Source: Bacteroidota bacterium (GTDB lineage: Bacteria > Bacteroidota > Bacteroidia > Bacteroidales > F082). Taken from it: 64,000 nt of DNA. Within the stretch, counting starts at the first letter, position 1; the number at the start of each line of letters is the position of its first letter. This document shows positions 1 to 9,200 of the stretch, in pieces. The position numbers and the translations under genes are program-made. Where the stretch lies: contig JAHLLA010000006.1 of NCBI GenBank assembly GCA_020444415.1, forward strand, positions 1 to 64,000, read 5' to 3'. The notes under the pieces were generated by a model. That model was not told the DNA's origin. It saw only the letters and a program-made list of their open reading frames with translations, and searched no databases.

Positions 1-92
1 CGAGGTTAGGTATTGGCACCTTTTCCTATGCAGGAGGGTTGCCAGGGCTTCGTTGAGCCTAATCTCTCCACCCTTCTATATAAATCAAAAAG
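1..92 (-). ncRNA. SAM-I (S-box) riboswitch, 5' part, cut by the left edge
   Basis: Read on the minus strand, this stretch carries the S-box core in order: GGTGGAGAGATTAGGC, then GAAGCC, TGGCAACC, a variable P3 region, and AAGGTGCCAAT. These match the conserved SAM-I aptamer blocks (GGUGGAGGGA, GAAACC, GGCAACC, AAGGUGCUAAUUCC). The 3' strand of P1 and the regulated gene lie beyond position 1. In Bacteroidota, SAM-I elements normally control methionine biosynthesis or uptake, so the gene to the left is probably of that kind (inference). A separate promoter candidate lies just upstream at 139-146. Confidence 0.9.
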
Positions 93-138
93 CCTCAGAT
101 TTGCTGCAGACATGCAGGAGAGGATTTGAATTATGAGA

Positions 139-146
139 CAAATGTA
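139..146 (-). promoter_or_regulatory. Candidate -10 element for the riboswitch transcript
   Basis: The minus strand reads TACATTTG, a match to the Bacteroidota -10 consensus TAnnTTTG, about 50 bases upstream of the SAM-I aptamer and downstream of the small ORF at 185-433. A TTT lies 19 bases upstream, where the -33 element is expected. This would give the riboswitch its own transcript. Confidence 0.45.
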
Positions 147-184
147 GTATTTTTTCAAGATATGTAAACAGGTTCTAAATAAGA

Positions 185-433
185 TCAGGGTACTAATTCC
201 AATTCTAACGATCTAAGAGATATTTCCCGTTTTGGTTTTTGGCAATTTTGTTTTTGATTATTACAGCATTGCATCATTTCAACGGCTTCTTTTTCACTGA
301 CATGCAAAAGGAGTTCGAGTTTTTGGTATTGATCGAACTGATGAAACTTCAAATACGGGCAGGCGTTATTTTCCAAACCGAATTTACAAGCATTCAGAAA
401 GCCTGCAAAATCCAACCATTTGGTTTCTGTCAT
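185..433 (-). CDS. Small conserved-looking cysteine-containing protein, 82 aa
   Basis: This short reading frame starts with MTETKWLDFAGF and contains five cysteines, including a CC pair and a later C in the stretch around residues 56-64. It has no signal peptide or membrane segment, so the product is probably cytoplasmic. It resembles small uncharacterised Bacteroidota proteins of about 80 residues that begin with a Trp-rich segment, but I cannot name a family. It sits divergent to ahcY and upstream of the SAM-I riboswitch. A competing 69-residue frame overlaps it on the plus strand (239-448); I prefer this one because its composition is soluble and protein-like. Confidence 0.5.
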   Translation of the reverse strand: MTETKWLDFAGFLNACKFGLENNACPYLKFHQFDQYQKLELLLHVSEKEAVEMMQCCNNQKQNCQKPKREISLRSLELELVP

Positions 434-542
434 GATATTGGCATTTAGTTATTTCTAACTAAAGACAAATAAATAATTCAAGGGTTACATTGTTAAAATG
501 GTATTCATACATGCATCAGCTTTATATTTTAATATATATAGC

Positions 543-550
543 TATCTTTG
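543..550 (+). promoter_or_regulatory. Promoter of ahcY (-10 TATCTTTG)
   Basis: TATCTTTG is a full match to the Bacteroidota -10 consensus, with TTT at 521-523 nineteen bases upstream in the -33 position. It overlaps the alternative TTG start at 548, which therefore cannot be the translation start. The predicted transcript begins around 557, giving a leader of about 18 bases. Confidence 0.8.
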
Positions 551-574
551 CACCCCAAAATAAAAATCATATTT

Positions 575-2029
575 ATGTCAGAAATTGCTGTGAAACAAGA
601 ATTACAATATAAAATAGCCGATATTTCCCAGGCCGAATGGGGAAGAAAAGAAATTGATATTGCTGAAAAAGAAATGCCGGGTTTGATGTCGGTACGCGAA
701 AAATATGCCGCCGAGAAACCCTTAAAAGGTGCCAGAATAATGGGTTCTTTACATATGACCATCCAAACCGCCGTGTTAATAGAAACACTGGTTGAGTTGG
801 GTGCCGATGTACGATGGGCCAGTTGCAATATATTTTCAACCCAGGATCATGCTGCCGCAGCAGTTGTTGTTGGTAAAAATGGTACGGTTGACAATCCACA
901 GGGCACACCCGTTTATGCGTGGAAAGGTGAAACACTGAAAGAATACTGGTGGTGTACCAAACAGGCACTGTCATTTCCCGGTGGCAAAGGCCCGCAATTA
1001 ATTGTTGATGACGGGGGAGATGCCACGCTGCTGGTCCATAAAGGATACGCTGCCGAAAACGATGCATCGATTTTGGATGTAGTTCCCGAAAGTGTTGAAG
1101 AACGTGAAATTTTGAAGCTGTTGAAAGATACATTGGTTGAAGAGCCTAACAAATGGCACAAAACTGCTGAAGATTGGAGAGGCGTTTCTGAAGAAACGAC
1201 AACAGGTGTTCACCGTTTGTATCAAATGATGGAAGAAGGAACTTTGCTGGTTCCAGCTGTGAATGTGAATGATTCGGTTACCAAATCGAAATTTGACAAT
1301 TTATATGGCTGTCGCGAATCACTGGCTGATGGTATAAAAAGAGCTACCGATGTAATGATTGCCGGAAAAGTGGTGGTTGTTGCCGGTTATGGTGATGTGG
1401 GAAAAGGTTGCGCCAAATCAATGAAATCATATGGTGCCAGGGTTATTGTAACCGAAATTGACCCTATTTGTGCGTTACAGGCTGCCATGGAAGGATTTGA
1501 AATTACGACCATGGAAGATGCCCTGAAAGAAGGAAATATTTTTGTGACCACAACCGGGAACAAAGATGTGATTACGGCCGAGCATATGGCACATATGAAA
1601 GAAGAAGCTATCGTTTGTAATATTGGCCATTTTGATAATGAAATTCAGGTTTCTCAACTTGAGAATTATCCCGGTGTTCAAAAAACCAATATCAAACCTC
1701 AGGTGGATAAATATACATTTGAGCATGGAGGTTCCATTTACCTCTTAGCAGAAGGCCGTTTGGTCAACCTGGGTTGTGCCACAGGCCATCCTTCGTTTGT
1801 AATGAGCAACTCATTTACCAATCAAACCTTAGCGCAACTGGATTTATGGAAGAATAAAGAGAATTACAAAATTGATGTCTATCGTCTTCCAAAACACCTG
1901 GACGAAGAAGTAGCCAGACTTCATTTGGAAAAATTAGGCGTAAAACTGACAAAGTTAACGCCTGAGCAGGCCTCGTATATCGGTGTAAAACCGGGCGGAC
2001 CTTATAAACCTGAACATTACAGGTATTAA
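575..2029 (+). CDS. ahcY: S-adenosylhomocysteine hydrolase
   Basis: The enzyme reversibly splits S-adenosylhomocysteine into adenosine and homocysteine, using tightly bound NAD, and so closes the methyl cycle in the cytoplasm. The 484-residue product is collinear with the family. The NAD-binding Rossmann motif GYGDVGKG lies near the middle (around residue 270), a GHFDNE motif follows, and the C-terminus ends in the family-typical KPEHYRY tail that reaches into the partner subunit. I chose ATG 575 (MSEIAV) because the longer frame from TTG 548 overlaps the promoter. It lies divergent from a SAM-I riboswitch, which places two methyl-cycle functions side by side. A strong hairpin terminator follows. 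Identification is secure. Confidence 0.98.
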   Translation: MSEIAVKQELQYKIADISQAEWGRKEIDIAEKEMPGLMSVREKYAAEKPLKGARIMGSLHMTIQTAVLIETLVELGADVRWASCNIFSTQDHAAAAVVVGKNGTVDNPQGTPVYAWKGETLKEYWWCTKQALSFPGGKGPQLIVDDGGDATLLVHKGYAAENDASILDVVPESVEEREILKLLKDTLVEEPNKWHKTAEDWRGVSEETTTGVHRLYQMMEEGTLLVPAVNVNDSVTKSKFDNLYGCRESLADGIKRATDVMIAGKVVVVAGYGDVGKGCAKSMKSYGARVIVTEIDPICALQAAMEGFEITTMEDALKEGNIFVTTTGNKDVITAEHMAHMKEEAIVCNIGHFDNEIQVSQLENYPGVQKTNIKPQVDKYTFEHGGSIYLLAEGRLVNLGCATGHPSFVMSNSFTNQTLAQLDLWKNKENYKIDVYRLPKHLDEEVARLHLEKLGVKLTKLTPEQASYIGVKPGGPYKPEHYRY

Positions 2030-2050
2030 AATAATATAAAGATTATACGA

Positions 2051-2078
2051 AGCGCTGCCGGATGGGAGCGCTTTTTTT
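2051..2078 (+). terminator. Rho-independent terminator of ahcY
   Basis: AGCGCT (2051-2056) pairs with AGCGCT (2067-2072) around a 10-base loop, followed by seven T residues. It lies about 20 bases after the ahcY stop codon, and the T run overlaps the stop codon of the convergent gene. Confidence 0.85.
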
Positions 2079-2583
2079 AATTATGGATGTGCAAATAAGC
2101 TCCGTCATATTCGGCGGCATATTCAATAAGCGGGTATCTGCCTTCTCCCTGGAATAAGGAACCATCTAACAGTTGATACAGATTGTCGTTACAGGTATCT
2201 TTTACAAAAGGAAAGTTATCGCCTACCACCAGTTCGCCGCAAATGGTCATATCTGCATTGCAACATAAAAAGGGCTCATTCGGAGGCTGGCGTTCATAAG
2301 CTTTAAATTGATTCACATCCGCCCGGTACACAATAATACCCCTGCTTCCGAAAGGAATGTCTATGCTGGGTTTATCATCCAGGTACAGCCATCCGCCTAC
2401 GGTATTGATTTCAAGGTATTGGGTTGAATTCGGGTTGATAGTAATCCTGACAATTACATTCGGGATGTTTGGATTGATCTTGTCCTTGTTGCACGAAACC
2501 GTTATTAAAATGAGCAGGGTGGTAAAGATGGTATTTAAAACAGATTTTTTCAATAGTTGCAGGAATTTGATCAAAAAACGCAA
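2077..2583 (-). CDS. Lipoprotein with a degenerate Rieske-like domain, 168 aa
   Basis: Residues 1-31 form a lipoprotein signal ending in ITVSC (Cys31). The rest resembles the Rieske-fold lipoproteins common in Bacteroidota: a GIIVYR strand, two cysteine boxes, then LLDGSLFQGEG and a PLIEY...AYLHI ending. The canonical Rieske ligands are CxH and CxxH. Here the boxes read CCN (107-109) and CNDN (131-134), so asparagine stands at both histidine positions and a normal 2Fe-2S cluster is unlikely. I infer a membrane-anchored periplasmic protein that keeps the fold but has lost the cofactor. The function is unknown. It is convergent with ahcY and shares its terminator region. Confidence 0.75.
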   Translation of the reverse strand: MRFLIKFLQLLKKSVLNTIFTTLLILITVSCNKDKINPNIPNVIVRITINPNSTQYLEINTVGGWLYLDDKPSIDIPFGSRGIIVYRADVNQFKAYERQPPNEPFLCCNADMTICGELVVGDNFPFVKDTCNDNLYQLLDGSLFQGEGRYPLIEYAAEYDGAYLHIHN

Positions 2584-2633
2584 TTAATTGAATATTATTT
2601 TGTTAAAAAAGTGTATGAGTGCACACAAGCTTT

Positions 2634-2641
2634 TATATTTG
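2634..2641 (+). promoter_or_regulatory. -10 element (TATATTTG) for the 2652 gene
   Basis: This is a full match to TAnnTTTG eleven bases before ATG 2652. It lies inside the longer frame that opens at GTG 2619, so it argues for the ATG start and a very short leader. Confidence 0.6.
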
Positions 2642-2651
2642 TTGTAGTTGC

Positions 2652-2954
2652 ATGCAATTCTCCGCCAAAAATAAAAAAATACTGCGAGCCGTTCTTGTAA
2701 TTGTGCTTTTGCTTGCCATGTCTGTAGGGCCTTCCTGCCGTGGGAGCAAAGGCCCCCGCAATGCTTATAAATCTCAAAAAATTGCGGTAAAAGAAAGCAA
2801 TAAGGAACATGAAGAAATGTTGAAAACACATTATGACCGGCAGACAGATGCAACCAAGCAGATGATGAAGGACATGAAAAAGGAGAATAAAAGAATAAAA
2901 AAAAGCAAAAAAAGATCTCTTTGGGACCGGCTTTTTAATAACAAATGCAAATAA
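2652..2954 (+). CDS. Small exported, lysine-rich hypothetical protein, 100 aa
   Basis: I do not recognise this gene. From ATG 2652 the product has a basic start (SAKNKK), a hydrophobic segment (roughly residues 10-25, ILRAVLVIVLLLAMSV) and a cysteine in GPSC that could be a lipidation site. The remainder is highly charged, rich in Lys, Glu, Met and Asp, and probably helical, with a KKENKRIKKSKKRS stretch before a WDRLF ending. A start at GTG 2619 is open but overlaps the promoter. Charged lipoproteins of this size are common in Bacteroidota envelopes; no function is inferred. Confidence 0.6.
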   Translation: MQFSAKNKKILRAVLVIVLLLAMSVGPSCRGSKGPRNAYKSQKIAVKESNKEHEEMLKTHYDRQTDATKQMMKDMKKENKRIKKSKKRSLWDRLFNNKCK

Positions 2955-3008
2955 GAAAGCCTTTCCTCAAATATTCCCTGCACCCACATTCATATTTTTT
3001 AACAAAAA

Positions 3009-3044
3009 CTTTAGAAACTATTAATATAAAAATAGTTTCCAAAG
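3009..3044 (+). promoter_or_regulatory. Long palindrome over the efflux-operon promoter, probable TetR operator
   Basis: CTTTAGAAACTATT (3009-3022) is repeated inverted as AATAGTTTCCAAAG (3031-3044): 14-base arms with a single mismatch around an 8-base centre. The right arm covers the -33 position (TTT 3036-3038) of the -10 element at 3057-3064. The operon's second gene is a TetR repressor, so autoregulation through this site is a natural inference. Confidence 0.7.
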
Positions 3045-3056
3045 TTTATATTTTTA

Positions 3057-3064
3057 TATATTTG
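3057..3064 (+). promoter_or_regulatory. -10 element (TATATTTG) of the efflux operon
   Basis: This is a full match to TAnnTTTG, 33 bases before the TolC start codon and directly downstream of the palindrome. The predicted transcription start is around 3071. Confidence 0.75.
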
Positions 3065-3096
3065 CCGCTCGTTTTAAAATTCAAAATAGAGAATAG

Positions 3097-4446
3097 ATGA
3101 AAATATTCAATAAAATCATATTAGCCCTCATGTTTCTTTTTACAGTGGAATACGCGGCTGCGCAAAATACTTATCAGTTCTCATTGCAGGAGGCCATCGA
3201 TTATGCCATGGAGAATAACTATGATGTAATTTATTCGGAAAAGAACATTGAAGCAGCCAAACAGCAGATGCGCGAAGCTACTGCAATTGGCTTACCGCAA
3301 ATTGACGGATCTATAGATTATACGGATAATATAGCAAGACCTACCAGCTTGATACCCGGTGATTTTATTGGACAACCCGGAGAAGACATTGAATTAAAAT
3401 TTGGCACCAAATACAATGCAAATGCCGGACTTTATGCTTCACAATTGCTCTTCAGTGGAAAATATATTGTGGGTTTGCAAACGGCTAAAATATTTATGGA
3501 AAAGGCAAATGTAGATTTCTTTAAAGACAAGGTAGCTGTAAAGCAGCAGGTAGCCAATGCCTATTATAATGTGCTGTCTGCTGAAGAGGCGCTTTGGGTG
3601 ATTGATACCACGCTTTCGGTTACCCGGAAACTTGCTGAAGAAACCAGGTTGACTTATGAAGTGGGCTTTGCAGAAGACATCGATGTGGATCAGCTTGAAT
3701 TATTGGTTGCCGACCTGGAAGCATCGAAAGTATATTTAGAAAATCAATTAGGTATATCCCGTGCTTTTTTAAAATTTTACCTTGGATTGGGAGATCAGGA
3801 TACCGTAATACTTGAAGACAATATTACGGAACTGGTTGACGCTCGTCAAAACACGGCCATTGTAAATCGGCCTTTTGATTATTACGATAATGTGGATTAT
3901 GTGTCACTTTCGAAACAAAAAGAAATAAGTTATATGCAGGTAAAACTGGAAAAAACGAATTATTTGCCTTCGTTAAACGCTACCATTAACCTGATGACCA
4001 ATGCCCAGCGAAATGAATGGGACTTTTTTGATTCAAGTGGAAAGTGGTACACCAGTTCCGCATTTGGGGTGAGTTTACAGGTGCCTATCTGGTCGAGTGG
4101 CCAAAGAAATGCCAAAGTAAAACAAGCGCAAATTGCATACGAACAGGTGAATGTTTTGGAAGACCAACTGGTAACTACGCTGAAATTGCAGTATCAAACG
4201 GCCCGTAATGAATATCTGAATGCATATACTGTTTATGAAAATAAGGAAAAAGCGCGAAAAGTGGCTGAAAAAATATTTAATACCACAAGCATCAAATTTA
4301 CCGAAGGCATGGCATCAAGCCTTGATATTTTAAATACGCAAAACCAGTTTCTGACGGCTGAACAAGATTATATCAACTCCGCCTTATCGTTATTAAAAGC
4401 GGGCGAAGAACTTGAAAGGTTGCTTACTAAATCAATCAAACCCTAG
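3097..4446 (+). CDS. TolC-family outer membrane efflux channel
   Basis: A 449-residue outer membrane factor. Residues 1-22 are a signal peptide ending AAAQ. The TolC-type duplicated helical repeats follow: LQEAIDYAMENNYDV opens the first, and long Gln/Ala/Glu-rich helices (KQQVANAYYNVLSAEEAL; KQAQIAYEQVNVLEDQL) form the coiled-coil tunnel. The length is normal for the family. It is the first gene of an operon with a TetR regulator (3 bases downstream), a periplasmic adaptor and an RND pump, so it is almost certainly the exit duct of that tripartite system. The pumped substrate is unknown. Expression is likely controlled through the palindrome at 3009-3044. Confidence 0.93.
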   Translation: MKIFNKIILALMFLFTVEYAAAQNTYQFSLQEAIDYAMENNYDVIYSEKNIEAAKQQMREATAIGLPQIDGSIDYTDNIARPTSLIPGDFIGQPGEDIELKFGTKYNANAGLYASQLLFSGKYIVGLQTAKIFMEKANVDFFKDKVAVKQQVANAYYNVLSAEEALWVIDTTLSVTRKLAEETRLTYEVGFAEDIDVDQLELLVADLEASKVYLENQLGISRAFLKFYLGLGDQDTVILEDNITELVDARQNTAIVNRPFDYYDNVDYVSLSKQKEISYMQVKLEKTNYLPSLNATINLMTNAQRNEWDFFDSSGKWYTSSAFGVSLQVPIWSSGQRNAKVKQAQIAYEQVNVLEDQLVTTLKLQYQTARNEYLNAYTVYENKEKARKVAEKIFNTTSIKFTEGMASSLDILNTQNQFLTAEQDYINSALSLLKAGEELERLLTKSIKP

Positions 4447-4449
4447 GTC

Positions 4450-5061
4450 ATGAGCGAAAAACAATTAGAAATCGTCAAAAAGGTTTGTGAACTTTATCGT
4501 CAGTTTGGTATACGGAGTGTGACCATGGATGATGTGGTGCGCGAACTCGGTATCTCAAAAAAAACACTCTACCAGCATTTTAAGGATAAAACAGATATGG
4601 TGCTGGCGGTGATGGAATATGACTTTGAAACAAAAAAGAAAGAGTACATCAAGTGTTTCAATACGCAATTAAACGCAGTTGAAGAGTTGATTAACTATTC
4701 AATACTGCAACTAAAGATCATAATGGATCACAAGCCCACCCTCATTTATGACTTGAAAAAATATTACCCGGCCGTATTCGATCATTTCAATAAATTAAAA
4801 CGTGAAAGTATGTACAACGGGCTTCTTATGAATTTGAAGCGTGGTAAAAAAGAAGGCCTGTACCGTAGTGACTTAAATGCTGAATTGATCGCACGTCTAA
4901 ATCTTGTTCGCGTTGAAGGGATGATGAACTCAAAGATATTTAAACCGGAAGAAATAAGATCTCACGAGTTCTTTAAAGAACTGATAAAATATCATGCGTA
5001 TGGTATTGTGAGCGAAAAAGGAAGAAAAGTATTAGAATCAAATATTGACAAACTGAAATAA
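4450..5061 (+). CDS. TetR/AcrR-family regulator of the efflux operon
   Basis: A 203-residue TetR-type repressor. The helix-turn-helix occupies about residues 18-60 (RSVTMDDVVRELGISKKTLYQHFKDKTDM), with the hallmark YxHFxxK end. The C-terminal helical part is the ligand-binding and dimerisation domain. It begins three bases after the TolC stop codon and lies eight bases before the adaptor gene, so it is co-transcribed with the pump it presumably controls. The most likely target is the palindrome over the operon's own promoter; the inducer cannot be read from sequence. Family assignment is firm; the regulatory link is inference from position. Confidence 0.92.
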   Translation: MSEKQLEIVKKVCELYRQFGIRSVTMDDVVRELGISKKTLYQHFKDKTDMVLAVMEYDFETKKKEYIKCFNTQLNAVEELINYSILQLKIIMDHKPTLIYDLKKYYPAVFDHFNKLKRESMYNGLLMNLKRGKKEGLYRSDLNAELIARLNLVRVEGMMNSKIFKPEEIRSHEFFKELIKYHAYGIVSEKGRKVLESNIDKLK

Positions 5062-5068
5062 TAAACAC

Positions 5069-6196
5069 ATGAAAAAATTATTCATACTTTTTATACTGGC
5101 AGGCTTGGTAATATCCTGTGGAACAGACGGTTCAGATGTTGAAAAGATTAAAAATGGAATTGAGGCCCATAAAAAAGAAATTGCCGAACTGGAGGCCAAA
5201 ATAACAGAACTGAAAGCACAACTGCCCGAAAACGGTGTTAAAGCAAATAAATTGAAGGTCAGGGTAAAGGAAGTTGAACGTAAGTTCTTTTCCAAATATT
5301 TTGAAGCTACCGGTGAGCTTGAAGCAATAAATGAAGCCTATATAAGCCCTGAGGTAAGCGGACAGATCACCAGTATCCAAGTGGAAGAAGGTCAGAAAGT
5401 TTCAAGAGGCCAGTTACTGGCAAAGTTAAACACCAGTTTGATTGAAAAAAACATAGAAGAACTGAAAACACAACTTAATCTGGCGGAGACTTTTTTTAAC
5501 AAACAATCGGATCTTTGGGCAAAAGGCATTGGATCTGAGCGTCAGTACCTGGAAACAAAAAACAATTATGAAAGCTTAAAAAATAAATTAGCTACAGCGC
5601 AGGAACAATATAAACTATCCATTGTAACGTCCCCCATCAGCGGATATGTGGAAAAAATTATGCTAAAAAAAGGGGAGTTGGCCGTGCCCGGTATGCAACT
5701 CATGCGCATTATCGATATTGATAAACTTCAGGTTTCAGCTATGTTATCTGAATCGTATTTGCCGGTCGTTAATAAGGGCGATACGGTGACCATCACTTTT
5801 CCCACCTTTCCTGATATTGTTTTAAAAGAAAAAGTAAGCAGGGTTAGCAACGTGGTGAACCAGCAAAACAGAACCTTTACCATTGAAGTTGAGATTAGCA
5901 ATACAGATGGGCGCCTAAAACCAAATTTGCTGGCTACCATTAAAATAAACGATTACAACGCTGAGAATGCATTGGTAGTTCCTTCATTGGTGATTCGTGA
6001 AGATGTTAAAGGGTCTTATTTATATGTAGCAGAGCAACAGGATGATCTGTGGATGGCAAAGAAAAAATATGTTGTAACCGGGCGCTCTTATATGAATGAA
6101 ACCGAGATACTTTCAGGAGTTACAGACGGCGAATTGGTAATCACGGATGGATACAGCAATGTGTCAGACGGAACGATGATAAGTATAACTGAATAA
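5069..6196 (+). CDS. RND efflux periplasmic adaptor (membrane fusion protein), lipoprotein
   Basis: A 375-residue HlyD/AcrA-type adaptor. The signal ends in LVISCGTDG, giving a lipidated cysteine at about residue 17. An extra N-terminal coiled coil (about residues 25-50, EAHKKEIAELEAKITELKAQ) precedes the usual order: first lipoyl half (SPEVSGQITSIQVEEGQKVSRGQLLAKL), alpha-hairpin, second lipoyl half (VTSPISGYVEKIMLKKGELAVPG), beta-barrel and membrane-proximal domain. It links the inner-membrane pump to TolC across the periplasm. It lies between the TetR gene and the pump gene, 21 bases before the latter. Confidence 0.95.
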   Translation: MKKLFILFILAGLVISCGTDGSDVEKIKNGIEAHKKEIAELEAKITELKAQLPENGVKANKLKVRVKEVERKFFSKYFEATGELEAINEAYISPEVSGQITSIQVEEGQKVSRGQLLAKLNTSLIEKNIEELKTQLNLAETFFNKQSDLWAKGIGSERQYLETKNNYESLKNKLATAQEQYKLSIVTSPISGYVEKIMLKKGELAVPGMQLMRIIDIDKLQVSAMLSESYLPVVNKGDTVTITFPTFPDIVLKEKVSRVSNVVNQQNRTFTIEVEISNTDGRLKPNLLATIKINDYNAENALVVPSLVIREDVKGSYLYVAEQQDDLWMAKKKYVVTGRSYMNETEILSGVTDGELVITDGYSNVSDGTMISITE

Positions 6197-6217
6197 GGAA
6201 CTAAAAGATAAAAACTC

Positions 6218-9200
6218 ATGGAGAAGGAGAATAAGAAAGAATTGATCAGGAGTTTTTGGTTGTCATCATGGGCGCTGAAAAACAAGAATACCGTTTACCT
6301 GATCGTGGTGGCCATTATTACTTTCGGGCTTTATTCGTACATCACTTTACCTAAAGAATTATTTCCAGAGATCAGTATCCCAACGGTGATGGTACAAACC
6401 ATGTATCCGGGTAATCCACCGGTTGATATTGAGAACCTGATCACCAGGCATCTTGAAAAAGAAATAGAATCGGTAAAGGGTATTAAAGAGATGACCTCAC
6501 TATCGAGCCAGGATGTTTCCAACATATTTGTCGAGTTTCAAACCAACGTAGATATAAAAACAGCCTTGCAGGATGTAAAAGATGCTGTTGACAAAGTAAA
6601 AAGCGATCTGCCGGCTGATTTGCTGGATGATCCCATGGTGACCGATATTGATTTTTCAGAATTTCCAGTCATTAATATTAACCTTTCCGGCGATTTTAAC
6701 ATCAACGAATTGAAAAATTATGCCGAAGACCTGAAAGATGAATTTGAAGCTGTTTTCGAAGTATCCAAAGTAAACATCAATGGGGTAACGGAAAGGGAAG
6801 TCACCATTAATCTTGATCCCTTCAAGATGAGTGCACTGGAAGTGAGCTATGGAGATGTGGAAAATGCTATTTTTTCTGAAAATATCTCTATGTCGGGTGG
6901 TGAAATCAAAATGGGCGATATAAAACGATCCATCAGGGTAATTGGCGAGTTTGTGGATCCGGCTGAAATGGAAAATATCATTGTAAAAAGTGAGAATGGA
7001 AATATCGTTTATTTAAGAGATATAGGTTATGTAGTGTATGGATTTGCTGAACGGGATAGTTATGCAAGACTTGCAAAAAAACCGGTTGTATCATTACAGG
7101 TGGTGAAAAAAAGTGGTGAGAACCTTTTATCAACTATTGAACAAGTCATCACTATTTTAAATGAATCAAAGGAATCAAATATGATTCCGGAAAGCCTGGT
7201 GGTGACCATTACCCAGGATCAGTCGGAAACAGTTAAAATGCAGCTTAGCAATCTCGAAAACAGCATCATTCTGGGAATGATCTTCGTGATCATAGTCCTA
7301 TTTCTATTTCTTGGAACCCGTAACTCCCTTTTTGTTGGAGTGGCCATCCCCATGTCCATGTTCATGTCATTCATGATCATGGGAATGATCGGATACAAGG
7401 TAAATATGATTGTATTATTCTCTTTGATACTGGCCCTGGGTATGCTGGTCGATAATGCCATCGTGGTGACGGAAAATATTTATCGATATGTAAGTAAAGG
7501 ATATTCTCTTATCGAAGCTGCCAAACAGGGCACGGGCGAAGTAGCCATGCCCATAATATCGTCAACGGCAACTACACTAGCGGCATTTTTCCCATTGTTG
7601 TTCTGGGATAGTTTAATGGGCGAATTCATGTCGTACCTGCCCGTAACCTTGATCATCGTGCTGGCTTCATCCCTTTTTGTAGCACTGGTTATTATTCCCG
7701 TAATTTTCACTGATTTTGCAAAAAAAGGAACCAATGTGGTCATCCCGAAAGCCAAAAGAAGTTTAAAAATTGCAGCTATACTGGTATTGGTAGCACTTGG
7801 TTTTTATGCCATTGGCGTCAATTGGGCCGGAACGCTGATGTTACTATTTGCATTGATTGGCTTACTTGACCTGCTGTTCCTATCACGGCTGGCGATATGG
7901 TTCCAGGATGTGGCGCTGGTCTGGATGGAGAAAACGTATTTACAATTTATCCAGTTTGCATTAAATGGTTGGCGACCATATACTTTAATCGCAGGCACAT
8001 TTTTATTGATGATATTTACGATGATTTTCTATTTTGGTTCTGATCCAAAAGTGGTTAATTTTCCTTCTTCAGCGCCAAAATACATTAATATTCTGGCCGA
8101 AATGCCCATCAATACGGATATTGATGTGATGGATTCGGCCATGCATGAAATTGAAGACAAGGTATTTGAAGTGCTTGAACCCGACATGGATATTGTAAAA
8201 TCGGTTTTAACAACCGTTGGTAAAGGAGCTATTGGTGAGAGTGAAGGCTGGAGTGGGCGGTCTGGCGGATCAAACAGGGGATTGACCACCGTAAATTTTG
8301 TTGAGTTTGAGGACAGGGCCGGAAAAGATACCTGGCGTATCTTAGAAGCACTGGCAGATAATCTTGTCGGGCAATATCCTGGTATTACCATCTCCGTTGA
8401 GGAGCAAGAAGAAGGGCCGCCTGCCGGTAAACCAATAAACCTTGAAATTCATGGACACGATTTCAATACGCTTCTATATCTGACGGATACCATACGCTCA
8501 GTGATCAACCGTGAAAATATACCCGGAATTGAGGGCCTGAAAATTGACCTTGATGTGGGTAAACCTGAGCTTATCGTTCATATCGACAGGGAAAAAGCAC
8601 GCCGTTATGGATTGTCAACAGCCCAGATTGGAGATGTGATCAGAACAGCGCTGTTTGGTAAGGAGATATCCGATTTTAAAGACGGCGAGGATGAATATAA
8701 GATACGTATGAAACTGGATGACAGATACAGGTATAATATTGCGGACCTGATCAATCAAAGGATCACGTTCAGAAGTGCTTCATCTGGCAAAATAGTTCAG
8801 GTGCCCATTTCTGCCGTGGCCGATTTTGAGTACAGCACTACTTTCGGTGCTATTACACGTATTGACCGCGATCGTGTGATCACTATATATTCGAATGTAT
8901 TGCCGGGTTACAATGCAACCGAAATCAATAACCAGTTGAAATTGATCATGAAAGATTTTGAATTTCCCATGGGCTACAATTATGATTTTACAGGGGAACA
9001 GGAAGAACAGGAAGAGTCAATGGCCTTTTTAATGACAGCCATGCTGATCGCAGTGGTGTTGATCGCTATTATTCTTGTTTCGCAATTCAATTCATTTGTA
9101 AAGCCTGCGATGATCATATTTACTGTTTTACTCAGTACCATTGGTGTATTTGGTGGATTGGCCACATTTAAAATGGATTTTGTGGTAATTATGACGGGTA

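Noticed and set aside
239-448. 69-residue plus-strand frame opposite the small gene at 185-433
   Set aside because: It overlaps the more protein-like minus-strand frame almost completely and has no recognisable feature or promoter.
573-1133. 186-residue minus-strand frame inside ahcY
   Set aside because: A shadow of the conserved ahcY coding sequence; its translation is rich in His, Arg and Leu with no family features.
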